Assembly (NCBI GenBank): GCA_013433145.1
Contig: CM024191.1
Span: forward strand, 1,504,501 to 1,568,500
DNA: 64,000 bases
Direction: 5' to 3'
Origin: Ascaris suum
Lineage: Eukaryota; Nematoda; Chromadorea; Rhabditida; Ascarididae
Part shown: positions 22,461 to 33,111 of the stretch, piece after piece
How the letters are laid out: every line of letters begins with the position of its first letter
Position numbering within the stretch: the stretch's first letter is position 1
Made by a program: the position numbers and the translations under genes
The notes under the pieces: model-generated
Databases searched by the model: none
Told to the model about the DNA's origin: nothing
The model's input: only the letters and a program-made list of their open reading frames with translations

Positions 22461-22561
22461 ATGGGTCTGGCAGCAAGTACGGGACGCAATAACTATGAGC
22501 TGGTGGATAAACTAAAAGAGGCTGGCTTGGTTCAGAGTGACGAAGTAGAGAAAGTTTTAAG
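22461..22561 (+). CDS. PCMTD: PCMTD exon 1
   Basis: Reads [20 protein letters not shown] then [13 protein letters not shown]. The start is chosen because MG...S followed by N-x-E-L-x-x-x-L-K-E-A aligns residue for residue with human PCMTD. Gly2/Ser6 fit an N-myristoylation pattern (inference). A T-run plus GAAG just upstream could be a trans-splice acceptor. Confidence 0.92.
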
Positions 22562-25500
22562 GTAAATTCTTCTATGTGAAGTTTTTCTTTTGTGTTCGAT
22601 TAATTCAGCGTTTATCGTTTCTTACTGGGATTTGCGTTCGATGTTTTCCTCATTCGTTTATTTGCATTTACTTTTAGGGCGAATTATTTTGCATTTAAGA
22701 ATTGCTCCAGTTTTAGCTGCTTTTGAATTAGTGCTGTTATTGAAGTTCATATGGCGATTGCAATTATGATACGTTTGAAATTAATTTATTTCTTTAAGCG
22801 AAGTTCTGTTTTTTCTTTAGAAAGGGTAACAATGTTATTTCAGGTCGTTTGTTTTAATGACAAATTTTCACCTTTTTCACTGACAGATGGATTGAGCTAA
22901 GAATCCTGCATGTACTAAGGCCTTAATTACAAGGATTCTAGTTTTTCAACGCGTAAGACTTCTGCCATAATAAAAACGATCCAGGCTTCGCACCTTTGCG
23001 CCAACGATATAGTTTGCGGCATGTTGCACCTTACCTCCTTTCACTGAAGTTGCCATGAGCGAGTTGGATAAGTTGTCAACGTTGTGTCATAGTAGGCTTT
23101 TCCTTTTAGCGGTACCATCAGAAATGATAATAAGGCGCTTTTCCCCGTTTCGTTTTCTTCATGTTCAGCTTACCTTAGGAAATGTGATAAAGGTGTGGCG
23201 AAAATCTTTCAAGGTTAGTGGATCGCGGGCGATTCTTCCCTGTTGAAGCCCGTGACATGGCATACAGAGATATAGCATGGAAGAGCGAACATGGCACTCC
23301 AGGTCGACTGCACATATCGGCGCCATGCATATATGCAAACGTACTGGAGCATCTAAACCTGAGTGAAGGGAATTCCTTCCTAAATGTCGGTTCAGGCACT
23401 GGATATTTGAACACCCTCGTCGGCTTTCTCATTGGTAATTTAATTTTTTTGCACGTACCATTTCTTTAAAACAATATGCATATTCAGCGTTGGGAAGAGC
23501 TAGATAACCAATGGGAGAACGACCGTTTGATTGGGTCGGCGTGACGCTGATCAGCAGTTAGTTTTGGTATTTCGTTTCTTTACTTATCGTCACACTGACT
23601 TACAGAAGCCTGTAAAACCGAAATCCAAGCGATTCTAAAACTTTTTTGTCTTGGTGGTAATTGTCTCATTCATCCTACGTCTCATTCTCGCCTAAATTCC
23701 TCAGTATTATAATTGCAGGAAGCAGTGGTGTTAATCATGGCATCGAAATCCATGAGAACATTGTGGCATATGCGAGAGAGCGAATCGACGAATGGATTCG
23801 CTCACCGGAGACGCAGTGCTTCGATTGGGCAGTGCCAGAGTTCACTTGCGGCAACGGACTTAATCTGAGCCCTCTTCACGATGGCAGATATGACCGTGTA
23901 TACTGTGGGGCCGCTGTGCCAATGAGTCGCAGAAATGCACTATTAGATTTGATCAAAGTCGGTGGCATTCTTGTTATGCCATATCAGGATCAGGTGAACT
24001 GGTTTTTTAAAAACAATTAATTACTTTAATTCACATGTGGGTAGGGAAACATAGCGGAAAACAGGCGCTCTCTCATAAAAAATAGACCAGCGTAATTTGG
24101 GCGTTCATTGCGTTGTTGAAGTTTGCATATAATATTTGATGTTGTTTGTTGTTCATTGTGATGATGCGCATAGGATAGTCTGTAAATACATGTGGGCATT
24201 AGTCATCGTTAGAAAGCTTTACATGTGTTTTACAGCTTGAACAAATCCACCGCGTAAAGGATGACACGTTCCATGTGAAGATACTCACTTCGGTCTCGTT
24301 TTCGGACTTTATATTGCCAACCGTGGAGGAAATCCGTGGTGAACAGTGGTCGTCCGCACCGCCATTCACCGTCTCAACCCTGCAACATGCATCTGCGCTT
24401 ACCGTCCGCAGATCTGTGAGGGCAGCGATGGCACCATCCTACACGATTCGCATTCGTAGATATGTATGTCATTTTCCTCTTCTTTTCCCACGTCGTCTTT
24501 TGTATTGTCCTGCGTTAATGCCCTAGGTGTTATTTATTAATGGGATGGCTATGCTGCCAATCTGATAGAGGCCTCCTTTCATCACTGTGGCAGAGTCGGA
24601 TTTATAAGGCAAAGATACATGCATGTTTTTATTGTTAGTGAGGAGAAGGATGTAAAAGGCAAGGACTTAATTACGTCAGTCGCACGAAGCGTGGTCCATT
24701 AAGTCTTATATCCAGGCATACAGAGTGTACGACAGTCTCAAGAAGTTTCTGCGGTCGTATACTTGCAATGCTCACGAGAAGTCAATTTGTAGAACTTACT
24801 CAAATATAACGACACTCGTCAGCATCGGTGCGCTCCTAACATCTATCCTTCAACGCTTTCAAACCTTTGAGAACTACTAATTTTCATTACATGAATTAAA
24901 ATAGACCCTCGTAGATGATTTGAATTTTCCACTGCTTTTGTACCGATTTCGCCAAAGAAAATGTTTTAGATTTTCTCCAAAAAAAAATTAACTGCTGGGA
25001 AAGGTCCGGATTGTGTAGTGCAGGTGAAGTTGAGTAAAGTCACAGTCTTGAGTTCCCAAGACGTAAATAAATTTCTAGTTCAAGTGGTTGCGGCAGGTAT
25101 ACGGCTGCGAAAAATTTTTGAGACACCTGTATGACTGTATCATTACCGATTCGGTGTCCGCTAAGCAAGTTACAGCTTCGCGACCACTTGCCACGAAGAG
25201 GCGCCACGATTGTCGCTCTTTTCGGTGGCTATTCGGTACTTATACAGCATGCGGTAGCCAGCGAACTGATTTTTCTCTGTTAGAAAATTGGTTTGAAGGC
25301 TACAACACACGATTCAGCTGCTGAGCAGTATCAGCCAGCCGTGATTTTCGTGCATGGTCCCTCATTGAGAGAACAGAGGGAGCAGGCTGCGCGAGGGCGT
25401 CGCAGAATGCCGCTTCTACCAGTATACGCCACACCGCTTCTCAATCGCATGCGCCAGGTTAGTTTTGGTTATTTCCGCTTTAATGGGGACAGGTAAATGT

Positions 25501-28500
25501 CGATATGGCGGCGAGAACCTCCATATGATTGTGAAAAAGACACTTTTTGCCTCCCTCATCGACATCACTCGAACTCACGTATCATCTGCATAATAAGTTT
25601 CGGGCATTTTCTGCTGTTTCACGCTTCTCTGCTGTTGGGAGGTGCTGTCGTCGAAGGTTTTCTCCCACATTTGCAACCATTCAGACAGAGCGGAACATAT
25701 CGTTGGAAGAATGAGTTGCTGAGCTCAGTAGCAGTTTTCGAGGACACGTCAGTCTATCGCTATTGAAGAAGCCGGATTTCGAAAAGTTGAGTCATTTAGC
25801 ACACAAACCGTCGAGAAATTGCAGAATGTGGCAAACCGCAATTCAGTGTTTCCATAAAAGCATGTTGATTTCGCCCTATTTAGCAGAGCGTTCAGCATTG
25901 TTTGATGACCAGTGGGGTGTCCGCAGGCAAATGCGAATCCACGATCTTCGTCTTACCGAGCGAATGCTGTACCTATCGGGTCATTGCGAACGCTGTCGAT
26001 ATTAGTTTGTTCATCAGTAAAGTGACGCGTATGTATAGCAGTAACGTTCAACGTTTGCGTGCGACAAGACGGCTAATTGTGCGATCGTCATACCTTCAAT
26101 ATCTGTCGAGACGAGGGATGTCTGAGAGTATTTAATATCATAGTGGACGATGGAGTATTATGGAAATTAGTGTTCTTCTAGCGCATCGCTTTGAGCCCAA
26201 ATATTCGACGCGGTGGACGATTAAATGAATCACCTTCAACGTCGTTCATTTCTATAGTGGAGATATGTTCAACATATTCTTCACACTGTCGTACGCTTCC
26301 ATGTGCATAAGAATTTAGCGTTTGTCACGAATGCAATACTTTTATCGCTTTTGCAATGCTGTTTTATTATTATCATTTCTTAAAATGGTGTTGGAGTGCG
26401 ATCAGCGTTATCGTTATTAGCTCAGTAAACATTTTTATCATTTGTTTCATATTTCGTGGACGATTTATTTTCTATTCAGAGAAATTTCCGATTGTATACA
26501 CAGTATGTCTTTTTTGCTTGTTTTGCATTTTCTGAGAACTATATTGTACTTGTTAGCTTAGGTCTTTTTACAGATGGTACGACGGAGATCGGAATCGAGT
26601 CCGAGCACATCATCTGCGCGATCTGCAGAGTCAAGGCCAGTTTTCAATGCATCTTTTTATCTTTTGATTCATCATTAATTATTCACATTTATCAGTGCAT
26701 TGGGTTAACGATAACAGCTAGCGCCAGCTATGGTAGATAGATATTTGAGGTGAAGAGGATAGAGCATTTTGATTGCGATTTGTTTATTAATATTATTGTC
26801 AGTAGCAACGTGGTGCTGTGCATTTGCGTGATATATGATCCCTCCACAGGAGAGGAAAGATTTCAGGAAGTTAAGGAATATAAGTTTTGGAACGGATACG
26901 CAAAAATATCAACTCGAATGCTGCTGTACTGTCCTCTCTTTTGTCTGACGTTTGAAAAAAAGTTATTCGCTAGAGCGAAGATCATTTCCAGTTCTTGGCT
27001 CATTTCTGCAGCGGTACTCACAGTGCCACGTCTTCAAATTGCTTAACTACCATCGTTCTTCCGTTCGAGGAAATAGGCGTATTTTTTACTTTTTTAAGGA
27101 AGTAAGGGCACATTTCTTCGCTTCATTTATTCCTTTCTTCAATTCGGAAGTAGTGGTAGTTTCTCGTTGCTGTACTTCCGGCATATATTCCAGCAAGGTC
27201 GATATTAAAAGTGTCTTAATGTTCAGGAGGTCGCTAGTTTCAAAACTACCACCGAAATTCAACGAACACATTCACTGTATATGTAGAGTTGTGAACGGTA
27301 ACGTGTAGTAAGGTCGTATTCATGCACTAATTGTTCTTCACAGTTTACTGTGGTTTATATGAGCAACGACATCGTTTTCGTTTTTGAAAAAGTATGCTAT
27401 ACGTTGTATATCTGTTCAACTAAATCAGAAGTTTTGCAGGAATGGGCTTGCTCCAGGTGATTTGGGCATTCGGGTTCAAGAAGGTGACGAGAATGTAGAT
27501 GACGACTCCGGCGAAGTTTTCGGAACAGGACTAGTTGACGGTGAAGAAGCTAGAGATGAGGAGGCTGTGGCAGTGAGGTGAGTTGGCTAGAGTACTGAAT
27601 ATTATAATTCTAAGGGATAGGTTTAGAATTTTCTCAGTGAGGAGAGGAATGCTTGGTTGTTGCAAAAAGTAAGTAATATCAGATCGTTTGCATACTGCAT
27701 CTTTTTACAAGTGCGAATTTATGTGTCGCCGTATGTTCATGGAACACGGGCGGCAATTCTGTAATCCTTAATAACTTAGGTTTGTGCGGGATTTAATTTT
27801 TCCATTTTGTAAGAACCACGCCATTCCCTTGTTTGATTTCAGACGGGCTCAGCCATTCAGTTTCTCCTAAACTTGACCATACTGGCTCCCTCCCCACTCA
27901 TCGATTATTCTTATCCTTCTTAGAACCTTATGAAATAAATATTACTAATTGGATCATTTCCGGTCCAAGGCTGGTGGCATACATGCAGCGCGTGCATGTG
28001 TTCATGTGCACACGCGTGTATACGCGCGTCCATGTGTATTTGCGCGGGCACATGCATGCGCTTCCAAATACTGGACGTGTTGTGGCTTTAAGCTTTTAAA
28101 TTACGGTTTCTAGCAGGGATGACCCAGCGCCACTTGATATGGATCAACCAATCCAAAACTCGAATGCTCAAGGTCAAACAGTGCCATCACCACACAATAT
28201 GGATCAGCCAATCCAGGATTCGAATGCCCCAGCCCAAATAGTTCCATCACCACATAGTATGGATCAGTCAATCCAAGGTTCGGGTGCGCAAGGCGAGGCT
28301 GTCCTCGCTGATGAGGAAGGGGGAGTTGCTGTGAACGAACAGGATGTCAAAATGAGGTTAGCATTATGAGCACTTTGCCGGTTTTCAAAATTGTGATAAC
28401 TCAGCATATGTGTAGTATCTTGCAAAATATGTTTGTAGAAACGCACTGTGATATGTTTACCACTCTGTTGCCATGAAATATTGTATATGCGAGTAACTTC

Positions 28501-31500
28501 CATTCATTTGGGAGATTCCCTCTTTTATAAAGTGGCTAGAGTCGTCCACTGTGGCATATTGCATTTTCAGTTCTACATTTGAGTTGGTAGATGAATTGTG
28601 ATCAAAGCATCAGCTCACCTGTTAGTTGCAATTCCATTTTAAGCACTGCGTAAGGCGTTAATCTTCATGGTGAATAATTTGTGAACGCTGTGAATGCGGG
28701 AATTTTACACTCCTCACAACCGCCAACTTCGCATAGTTTGATGCCTTATATATATAATACTTACTTTTCAATACTTCCAATAAGCTATGTTCATCCAAGT
28801 CGTTTAGAAGGAACTTTTTTTTTCAGTACCGAGGAGGACCAGAATGTCGATAAAGCGGCACTGGATCATCCTACAGAGAACGGCCCCAACGCTGATCCGG
28901 CGGGTACCTTAGCGATGTCAAATCGTACTGGGAAGCGCTCATGGTTTGTTCATAACTGATCAAAATGGTAGAGGTTTGTGCAGAGTTCAGTTGAGCACTG
29001 ATATGAGGAAGTGTCTTTCTTAGCTGATAGCAGTTGATATTTGGGGTACATGAAAGTTACTTTTCACGAAAGAGTAATTCTGAGCAAGCGACAAACGAAT
29101 ACATGCTATAGGTTATCCTTTTTAAGTTCTTTCGCAGTTTCTAGTTCACATTTTAAAGCTTTTATTTGTATGCTACTCCTCGCTTTAGGAACACTATTCA
29201 TTTGCGCACTATCCTAATGAAATCACTCTACGTAATGTCTGCCAGCGTGAGGATAAGCGAGATTATCGTTCAGGCTTCTTCAAATCTAGTGGCTGGCTAT
29301 CGTACAGGCAATACTGGTGATAACCACTCGAGCTTCACTTTCATTGTTTGCAGCTACCTAGCTGACACTTTTGCATCCGACGTCTTGGTTTTATTATCGC
29401 AGGTATTATCGTGTAGGTTGAAGTTTATATGGAAGCTGAATCTTTTGCAGTCCGGATGGTCACTCTTAAAAAGGTTCCTTCCACGCTTATTCTCTGGTGA
29501 TTTCCGCTGACTTGAAACTAAGTTAGGTCCAGTCCCTTCATGTCAGCGACCACCTCTGAGATCAAGACCGGCCATATGGAGTCAAGTTTAGCCTCATCCT
29601 GACCGGTTGGGGATGGCTGTCTTAAACAGCAGAGATCGATTTTAACCCAAAGCTCAGTGTGCTATGTTTTAGCTCCTGCGTTATTTTGGGCTCATATTAT
29701 GATGGGGTTGATGGAAGACGCAATTGCAGTAACCGGAAATGCTTCACGCATATAGTATGTGTATGTAGCTTCTCAAGCCTAGAAATTTTTGTTCATTTAT
29801 TGTGTTTAAGCAGATATGTGAGCTGAGCTTCGAACAGCGTATGGATTGAAGAATGGCTAGGCACAGGAATTGCGAAGTTTATGGGTAAACGTTCTTAATA
29901 TGCGCTCAGTAAAAATGTGGAGCAAGCATGGGTATCAGTGGAGTTGCTAAAGATATGTTTTGTAATTAAATTGAATGCCTTCGATCCTTAGTTTGTATAA
30001 ATCGGGTGCATAATAATTCGATAAGTGAATCTCATCCGCGACATTGTCAGCATGTAGCCAATTGCTTGCATATTTGTGAAACATCCCGAATGCTAATCCA
30101 AGGACGCTGGTTAGAGGTAAGCTGCTGTTTTGTTATGTACCATGCTGCGAAAGTGCAACCGTTCTTGATAAACGGTGATGAAAGAAGTCAGTTCTTCTGA
30201 AGCAGTGCCAGTTGCTGGAAAGGAAAGCATGACACCTAATGGATGAGTAGTCTTGACATTTGATAATCAAATGCTGCTTCTCAATGCAGCTGTCTGTTGT
30301 GGATTGATACCTTGGAGTTCAACGGTGGCAGGTTCGATGTTCATCGTTTTGCTTCGTGGGGAAGGTTTGCAGTGATGGTGAAGAATTGGAGGGATGACCT
30401 GAAATAACTTAGTATAGTGTTTCCTGGATTTCAACCATGTAATCCACACATTTTTCGCAGGAATGAGTCTGACAGTGACAAGACCGACGTGAAGAGACAT
30501 ATCAGAGAAGAGCAAGCGACGGGTACAGGACATGCGGCTGAATCGGCTGCAAGAAACAACACTAAGATGTCAATTGGCGGCGATGGCGGTCATATCGAAG
30601 TGAAACAAGCGACGGTTGCGGGACATGCGAGTGACTCAGCTGTAGGTATCGACACGTCGGTCGAGCACAATGGCGGCACACGTGATGGAGATGTTGGTAG
30701 CACTGGGCAGAGGGCGGCGGCGACCGAAGCAGTTGAAAGCAGTGGGGTTGAGCCGAGCGATGGTGACGGCAACATTGATGGGGCCGAGGTGCCATCTGAG
30801 CCTGACCGTAGCGTGGATGAGCTCAACATCAGTCTAGATAGTGTAGCCACCAGAGGCTCAAGCGAAAATGCGGTTAGAACTGCTAATTTTATTGCTGTTG
30901 TGGAAATTCGCTTTTGCTTTTCTTATGGGTTCAAGTTTGCATATGTGCAATCATTCATCAGTTAGTTATTTAGTTTTGTTCCTCAAATGTTGGTAATTCT
31001 CGCACCTATATGCATTCCCGAAAGTTGCTACACCAATTTTATGAGGAAGAAGTTGAGCATCTGGCATTATTGCTTGATTAGGGTACCTCATTTCTTTCAT
31101 ATTTTTTGTTGGTGATTTTAGCGAATTTTGAGAAGTGTGGACTCCCCGTTTTTTCTAAACGGTATGTTTTAATTTGTCCTTCGTAGATTTTATTTTCGTT
31201 AGCACGCACCTAAAATGAATGGCAGGTTGGTCTAAGTGCTGTAGTGATTGCCAAATGGCAGGTTGGTCTAAGTAGTAGTGATTGCCAAAAATATTTGTGC
31301 AATGACGTTCAACAGCTGTCGATTCTGAAGTTGATTTTAAAGCGCTGAAAGATGGACGATGCTTTTCGTGCATTCTCGCAAATTTTGGCAGCGGCTGACG
31401 ATGTATATGAGTGTGTATACATCTTTCTTTTTGTCGCCGCATAAAAGGTGGGTATGACAGAAATGGCTGCGACTCGAATAGTCCATATGATTTCAGTTCC

Positions 31501-33111
31501 TCAGTTCCTTATGGATTCCGGATGTTCTGCAGCCAGCTTTTTCATTTTGCTGCTTCTTATCTTTACAGCGACTCAAATAGTGGACCATTAATAATGAAAG
31601 AGAAGGTCGTATGCGGTCATCTTCTTCATGAGTGATTTGCATACGTGCAGTGCAGTTTATGCAGCATTTTTGTTTCATCGTGCAATATTTTTGCAGCATA
31701 CGTTGGAAGAGGCTTAAGGTGGGCATTTTCAGTTGGATTTCAGTTGATTATCGTGATGTTTAGCGATATTAAACATCACTTCTTCAAGTGCATTTATTTT
31801 ATTGAGAAAACAGTCTCTAAATGCACTCAAAACAATTGACTAAGAACTAGAAATGAACATACGCACTTCGCGCTATCGATCGAACGAGTCTAAACAGCCA
31901 TATTTTTTCGAATGTCAATAAATACGCTAGAGTCGTGATAGCTTTTGTGATAACGTTGCAGTTTCTTCGATTGGGGCAAGTTTCAACTGCTCAGGTAGTT
32001 CACCAATAGGCGTTTTTTTTCTCTCAGTCTTATGGGAACCTTGTTGATGACTGCAAGTTGAACATGCGATAGTCGATAGTGCATTATTTCCAGCCACCGA
32101 CAGAAGCTGATTTTGACGATAGCGACAACAACTCTGATGGCTCGCCACCATCACCGGCTGCATCGATCACCGACTCGATCATTGATTTTGCCGAGGTGAG
32201 CGCACCACTACCAATCGATAGGTATTTCGTTCATTTGATAACGCTACGAATTGGCGTACGCAGAATTTCCCGCCTTGGGGGTCTGTCTAGTATCCAAAGA
32301 AGTGACAAAAATTCACAGCATGTCGGAAGTTGCAAAATGCTAAACACACGTAAAAAAGATAAAATTTGTGAGCTGAAAAGTTATTGGAAGAGTACAGAAT
32401 TTTTAGCATATTTGCTGATACTTCAAACCTTCCCTAAATGTTTTGCATCTTGTTTTTTGAAACGATAGAATTGGGACTTGTCAGCGGTCTTCGTTTCTTT
32501 CAAATGTTTCTTGGATTACAATTGCGATGGGACGAAGAGGGAATGAAGTCTCTTTGATAGATTTCTTTGCATTGCATATACAGTTTTCGCTGCGTGTCGC
32601 ATCCTAGTTAATGGACGGTTGTGTTGCAGCGCAAATGAGATGAAATTATGTGCGAAACGGTTGCTACGTTAGCGTGGTTTTTGGTATGCTTTTTGGATTT
32701 TATGAAGTGGGAGCGTTGGGAAATTATGTTAGGCTGTTTGGGTGGGAAGAGAAAGGAGCAGTGAATTTAGCGATGGCTGTGTGCTTTTGGCGTCTGCTTA
32801 AGGTGACCTTATTAAATTGTTTACTTTGAACAAACAATTTATTCATGCAACGGTTTCGTTTATTAATTTTTAAGAAGAACAGTTAAGAGTTATTTAGTTG
32901 AATGCACTGATAGTCTATTCTATGGCTTAGCACGTTTTAGGAGCACATGCAGTTCGAGGGTATGGCAGACGATGCTGAAGATGAGTTAAGAGATGCTGAG
33001 CAAAATCAGCAGACCGAGGACATCGGACGCTTCTCTGCTGAATTCGAGCGTCGTCTTGCAGACTTACCGCTAAGTAAGGCGCTCATCGATTATGTCAAGT
33101 ACCTTCCGTAA
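22461..33111 (+). CDS. PCMTD: PCMTD1/2-type protein, 12 exons, complete
   Basis: Protein-L-isoaspartate O-methyltransferase domain-containing protein. Vertebrate PCMTD1/2 keep the PIMT fold but act, as far as known, as Elongin BC/cullin adaptors recognising damaged proteins. Exons: 22461-22561, 23214-23434, 23719-23993, 24236-24463, 25299-25457, 26574-26629, 27440-27577, 28117-28356, 28827-28943, 30461-30872, 32094-32195, 32941-33111; 739 residues, all phases agree. Residues 1-275 align with human PCMTD along their length: MGLAAS start, SAPCIYA (69-75), AdoMet loop [10 protein letters not shown] (89-98), [25 protein letters not shown]. The tail [15 protein letters not shown] matches the human LPLPDPLKYYLLYY tail. 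Between them lies about 400 residues of low-complexity sequence absent from the roughly 360-residue vertebrate proteins. Introns 24464-25298, 25458-26573, 28944-30460 and 30873-32093 show no recognised gene. Confidence 0.92.
23214..23434 (+). CDS. PCMTD: PCMTD exon 2: substrate and AdoMet motif I
   Basis: Reads [20 protein letters not shown] then [20 protein letters not shown] and [15 protein letters not shown]. The PIMT-type SAP motif and the glycine-rich AdoMet loop are both intact. The acceptor is CAAG (AG+G gives Arg); phase 1 donor G/GTAATT. Confidence 0.95.
23719..23993 (+). CDS. PCMTD: PCMTD exon 3: methyltransferase fold core
   Basis: Reads [40 protein letters not shown] and [23 protein letters not shown] (beta 2, the acidic residue that contacts AdoMet ribose), YDRVYCGA and GGILVMP are the conserved strands of PCMTD proteins. 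Confidence 0.95.
24236..24463 (+). CDS. PCMTD: PCMTD exon 4: end of fold and BC-box region
   Basis: Reads [32 protein letters not shown] and [18 protein letters not shown]. The last part corresponds in position to SLQDLARIAIRGTI of human PCMTD1, proposed as an Elongin C-binding BC box, but is degenerate and one residue longer. Confidence 0.93.
25299..25457 (+). CDS. PCMTD: PCMTD exon 5: basic linker
   Basis: Phase 0 in and out. Reads [20 protein letters not shown] then [20 protein letters not shown]. The Arg-rich stretch occupies the position of the RRRVRRRRME block of vertebrate PCMTD. The acceptor is GAAG, so the exact start is moderate confidence. Confidence 0.75.
26574..26629 (+). CDS. 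PCMTD: PCMTD exon 6: RS/ST-rich
   Basis: Strong TTTTTACAG acceptor. Reads [18 protein letters not shown]. Donor GA/GTCAAG is used here; an alternative GC donor AG/GCCAGT at 26635 keeps the same phase and would add two residues. Confidence 0.7.
27440..27577 (+). CDS. PCMTD: PCMTD exon 7: acidic
   Basis: TTTTGCAG acceptor, GAG/GTGAGT donor. Reads [40 protein letters not shown] and EAVAV. Highly acidic and probably disordered; no vertebrate counterpart recognised. Confidence 0.82.
28117..28356 (+). CDS. PCMTD: PCMTD exon 8: 20-residue tandem repeats
   Basis: Encodes nearly three copies of a 20-residue unit starting [20 protein letters not shown], followed by an acidic end ([17 protein letters not shown]). 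Phase 2 at both ends, compatible with neighbours. Confidence 0.85.
28139..28312 (+). repeat. 60-bp coding tandem repeat
   Basis: Units at 28139-28198, 28199-28258 and 28259-28312 (partial). Copies 1 and 2 differ at a handful of bases; copy 3 diverges at its end. The period is a whole number of codons, so copy-number change keeps the frame. Confidence 0.93.
28827..28943 (+). CDS. PCMTD: PCMTD exon 9
   Basis: T-run/CAG acceptor. Reads [20 protein letters not shown] then [18 protein letters not shown]; phase 2 donor TG/GTTTGT, with TG+G giving Trp. Hydrophilic, no recognised domain. Confidence 0.8.
30461..30872 (+). CDS. PCMTD: PCMTD exon 10: Gly/Ser/Asp-rich
   Basis: TTTTTCGCAG acceptor, GCG/GTTAGA donor, 137 codons. 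Rich in Gly, Ser, Asp, Glu and Ala, for example [20 protein letters not shown], with two related QATxxGHAxxSA segments that hint at an old internal duplication. Predicted disordered. Confidence 0.85.
31216..31289 (+). repeat. short tandem duplication in a PCMTD intron
   Basis: A unit of about 36-38 bp (starting ATGGCAGGTTGGTCTAAGT and ending TAGTGATTGCCAA) occurs twice head-to-tail with a small length difference. Confidence 0.85.
32094..32195 (+). CDS. PCMTD: PCMTD exon 11
   Basis: TTTCCAG acceptor, GAG/GTGAGC donor, 34 codons, phase 0. Reads [20 protein letters not shown] then [14 protein letters not shown]; acidic. Confidence 0.85.
32941..33111 (+). CDS. PCMTD: PCMTD terminal exon: conserved tail
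   Basis: TTTTAG acceptor; reads [20 protein letters not shown], then [20 protein letters not shown] and YVKYLP with TAA at 33109. The final LPLxxxLxxYVxYL aligns with the C-terminal LPLPDPLKYYLLYY of vertebrate PCMTD (cullin-box-like). This anchors the upstream low-complexity exons to the same gene. Confidence 0.93.
   Translation, partial: EHMQFEGMADDAEDELRDAEQNQQTEDIGRFSAEFERRLADLPLSKALIDYVKYLP

Noticed and set aside
25088..25324. Open frame [14 protein letters not shown]... as an extra PCMTD exon
   Set aside because: It has a CAG acceptor but no donor that gives a phase compatible with the exon at 25299; direct joining of 24463 to 25299 works.
26851..26960. Possible PCMTD exon after a CCACAG acceptor
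   Set aside because: In the phase required by exon 6 it hits a stop quickly, and the neighbouring exons join in phase without it.
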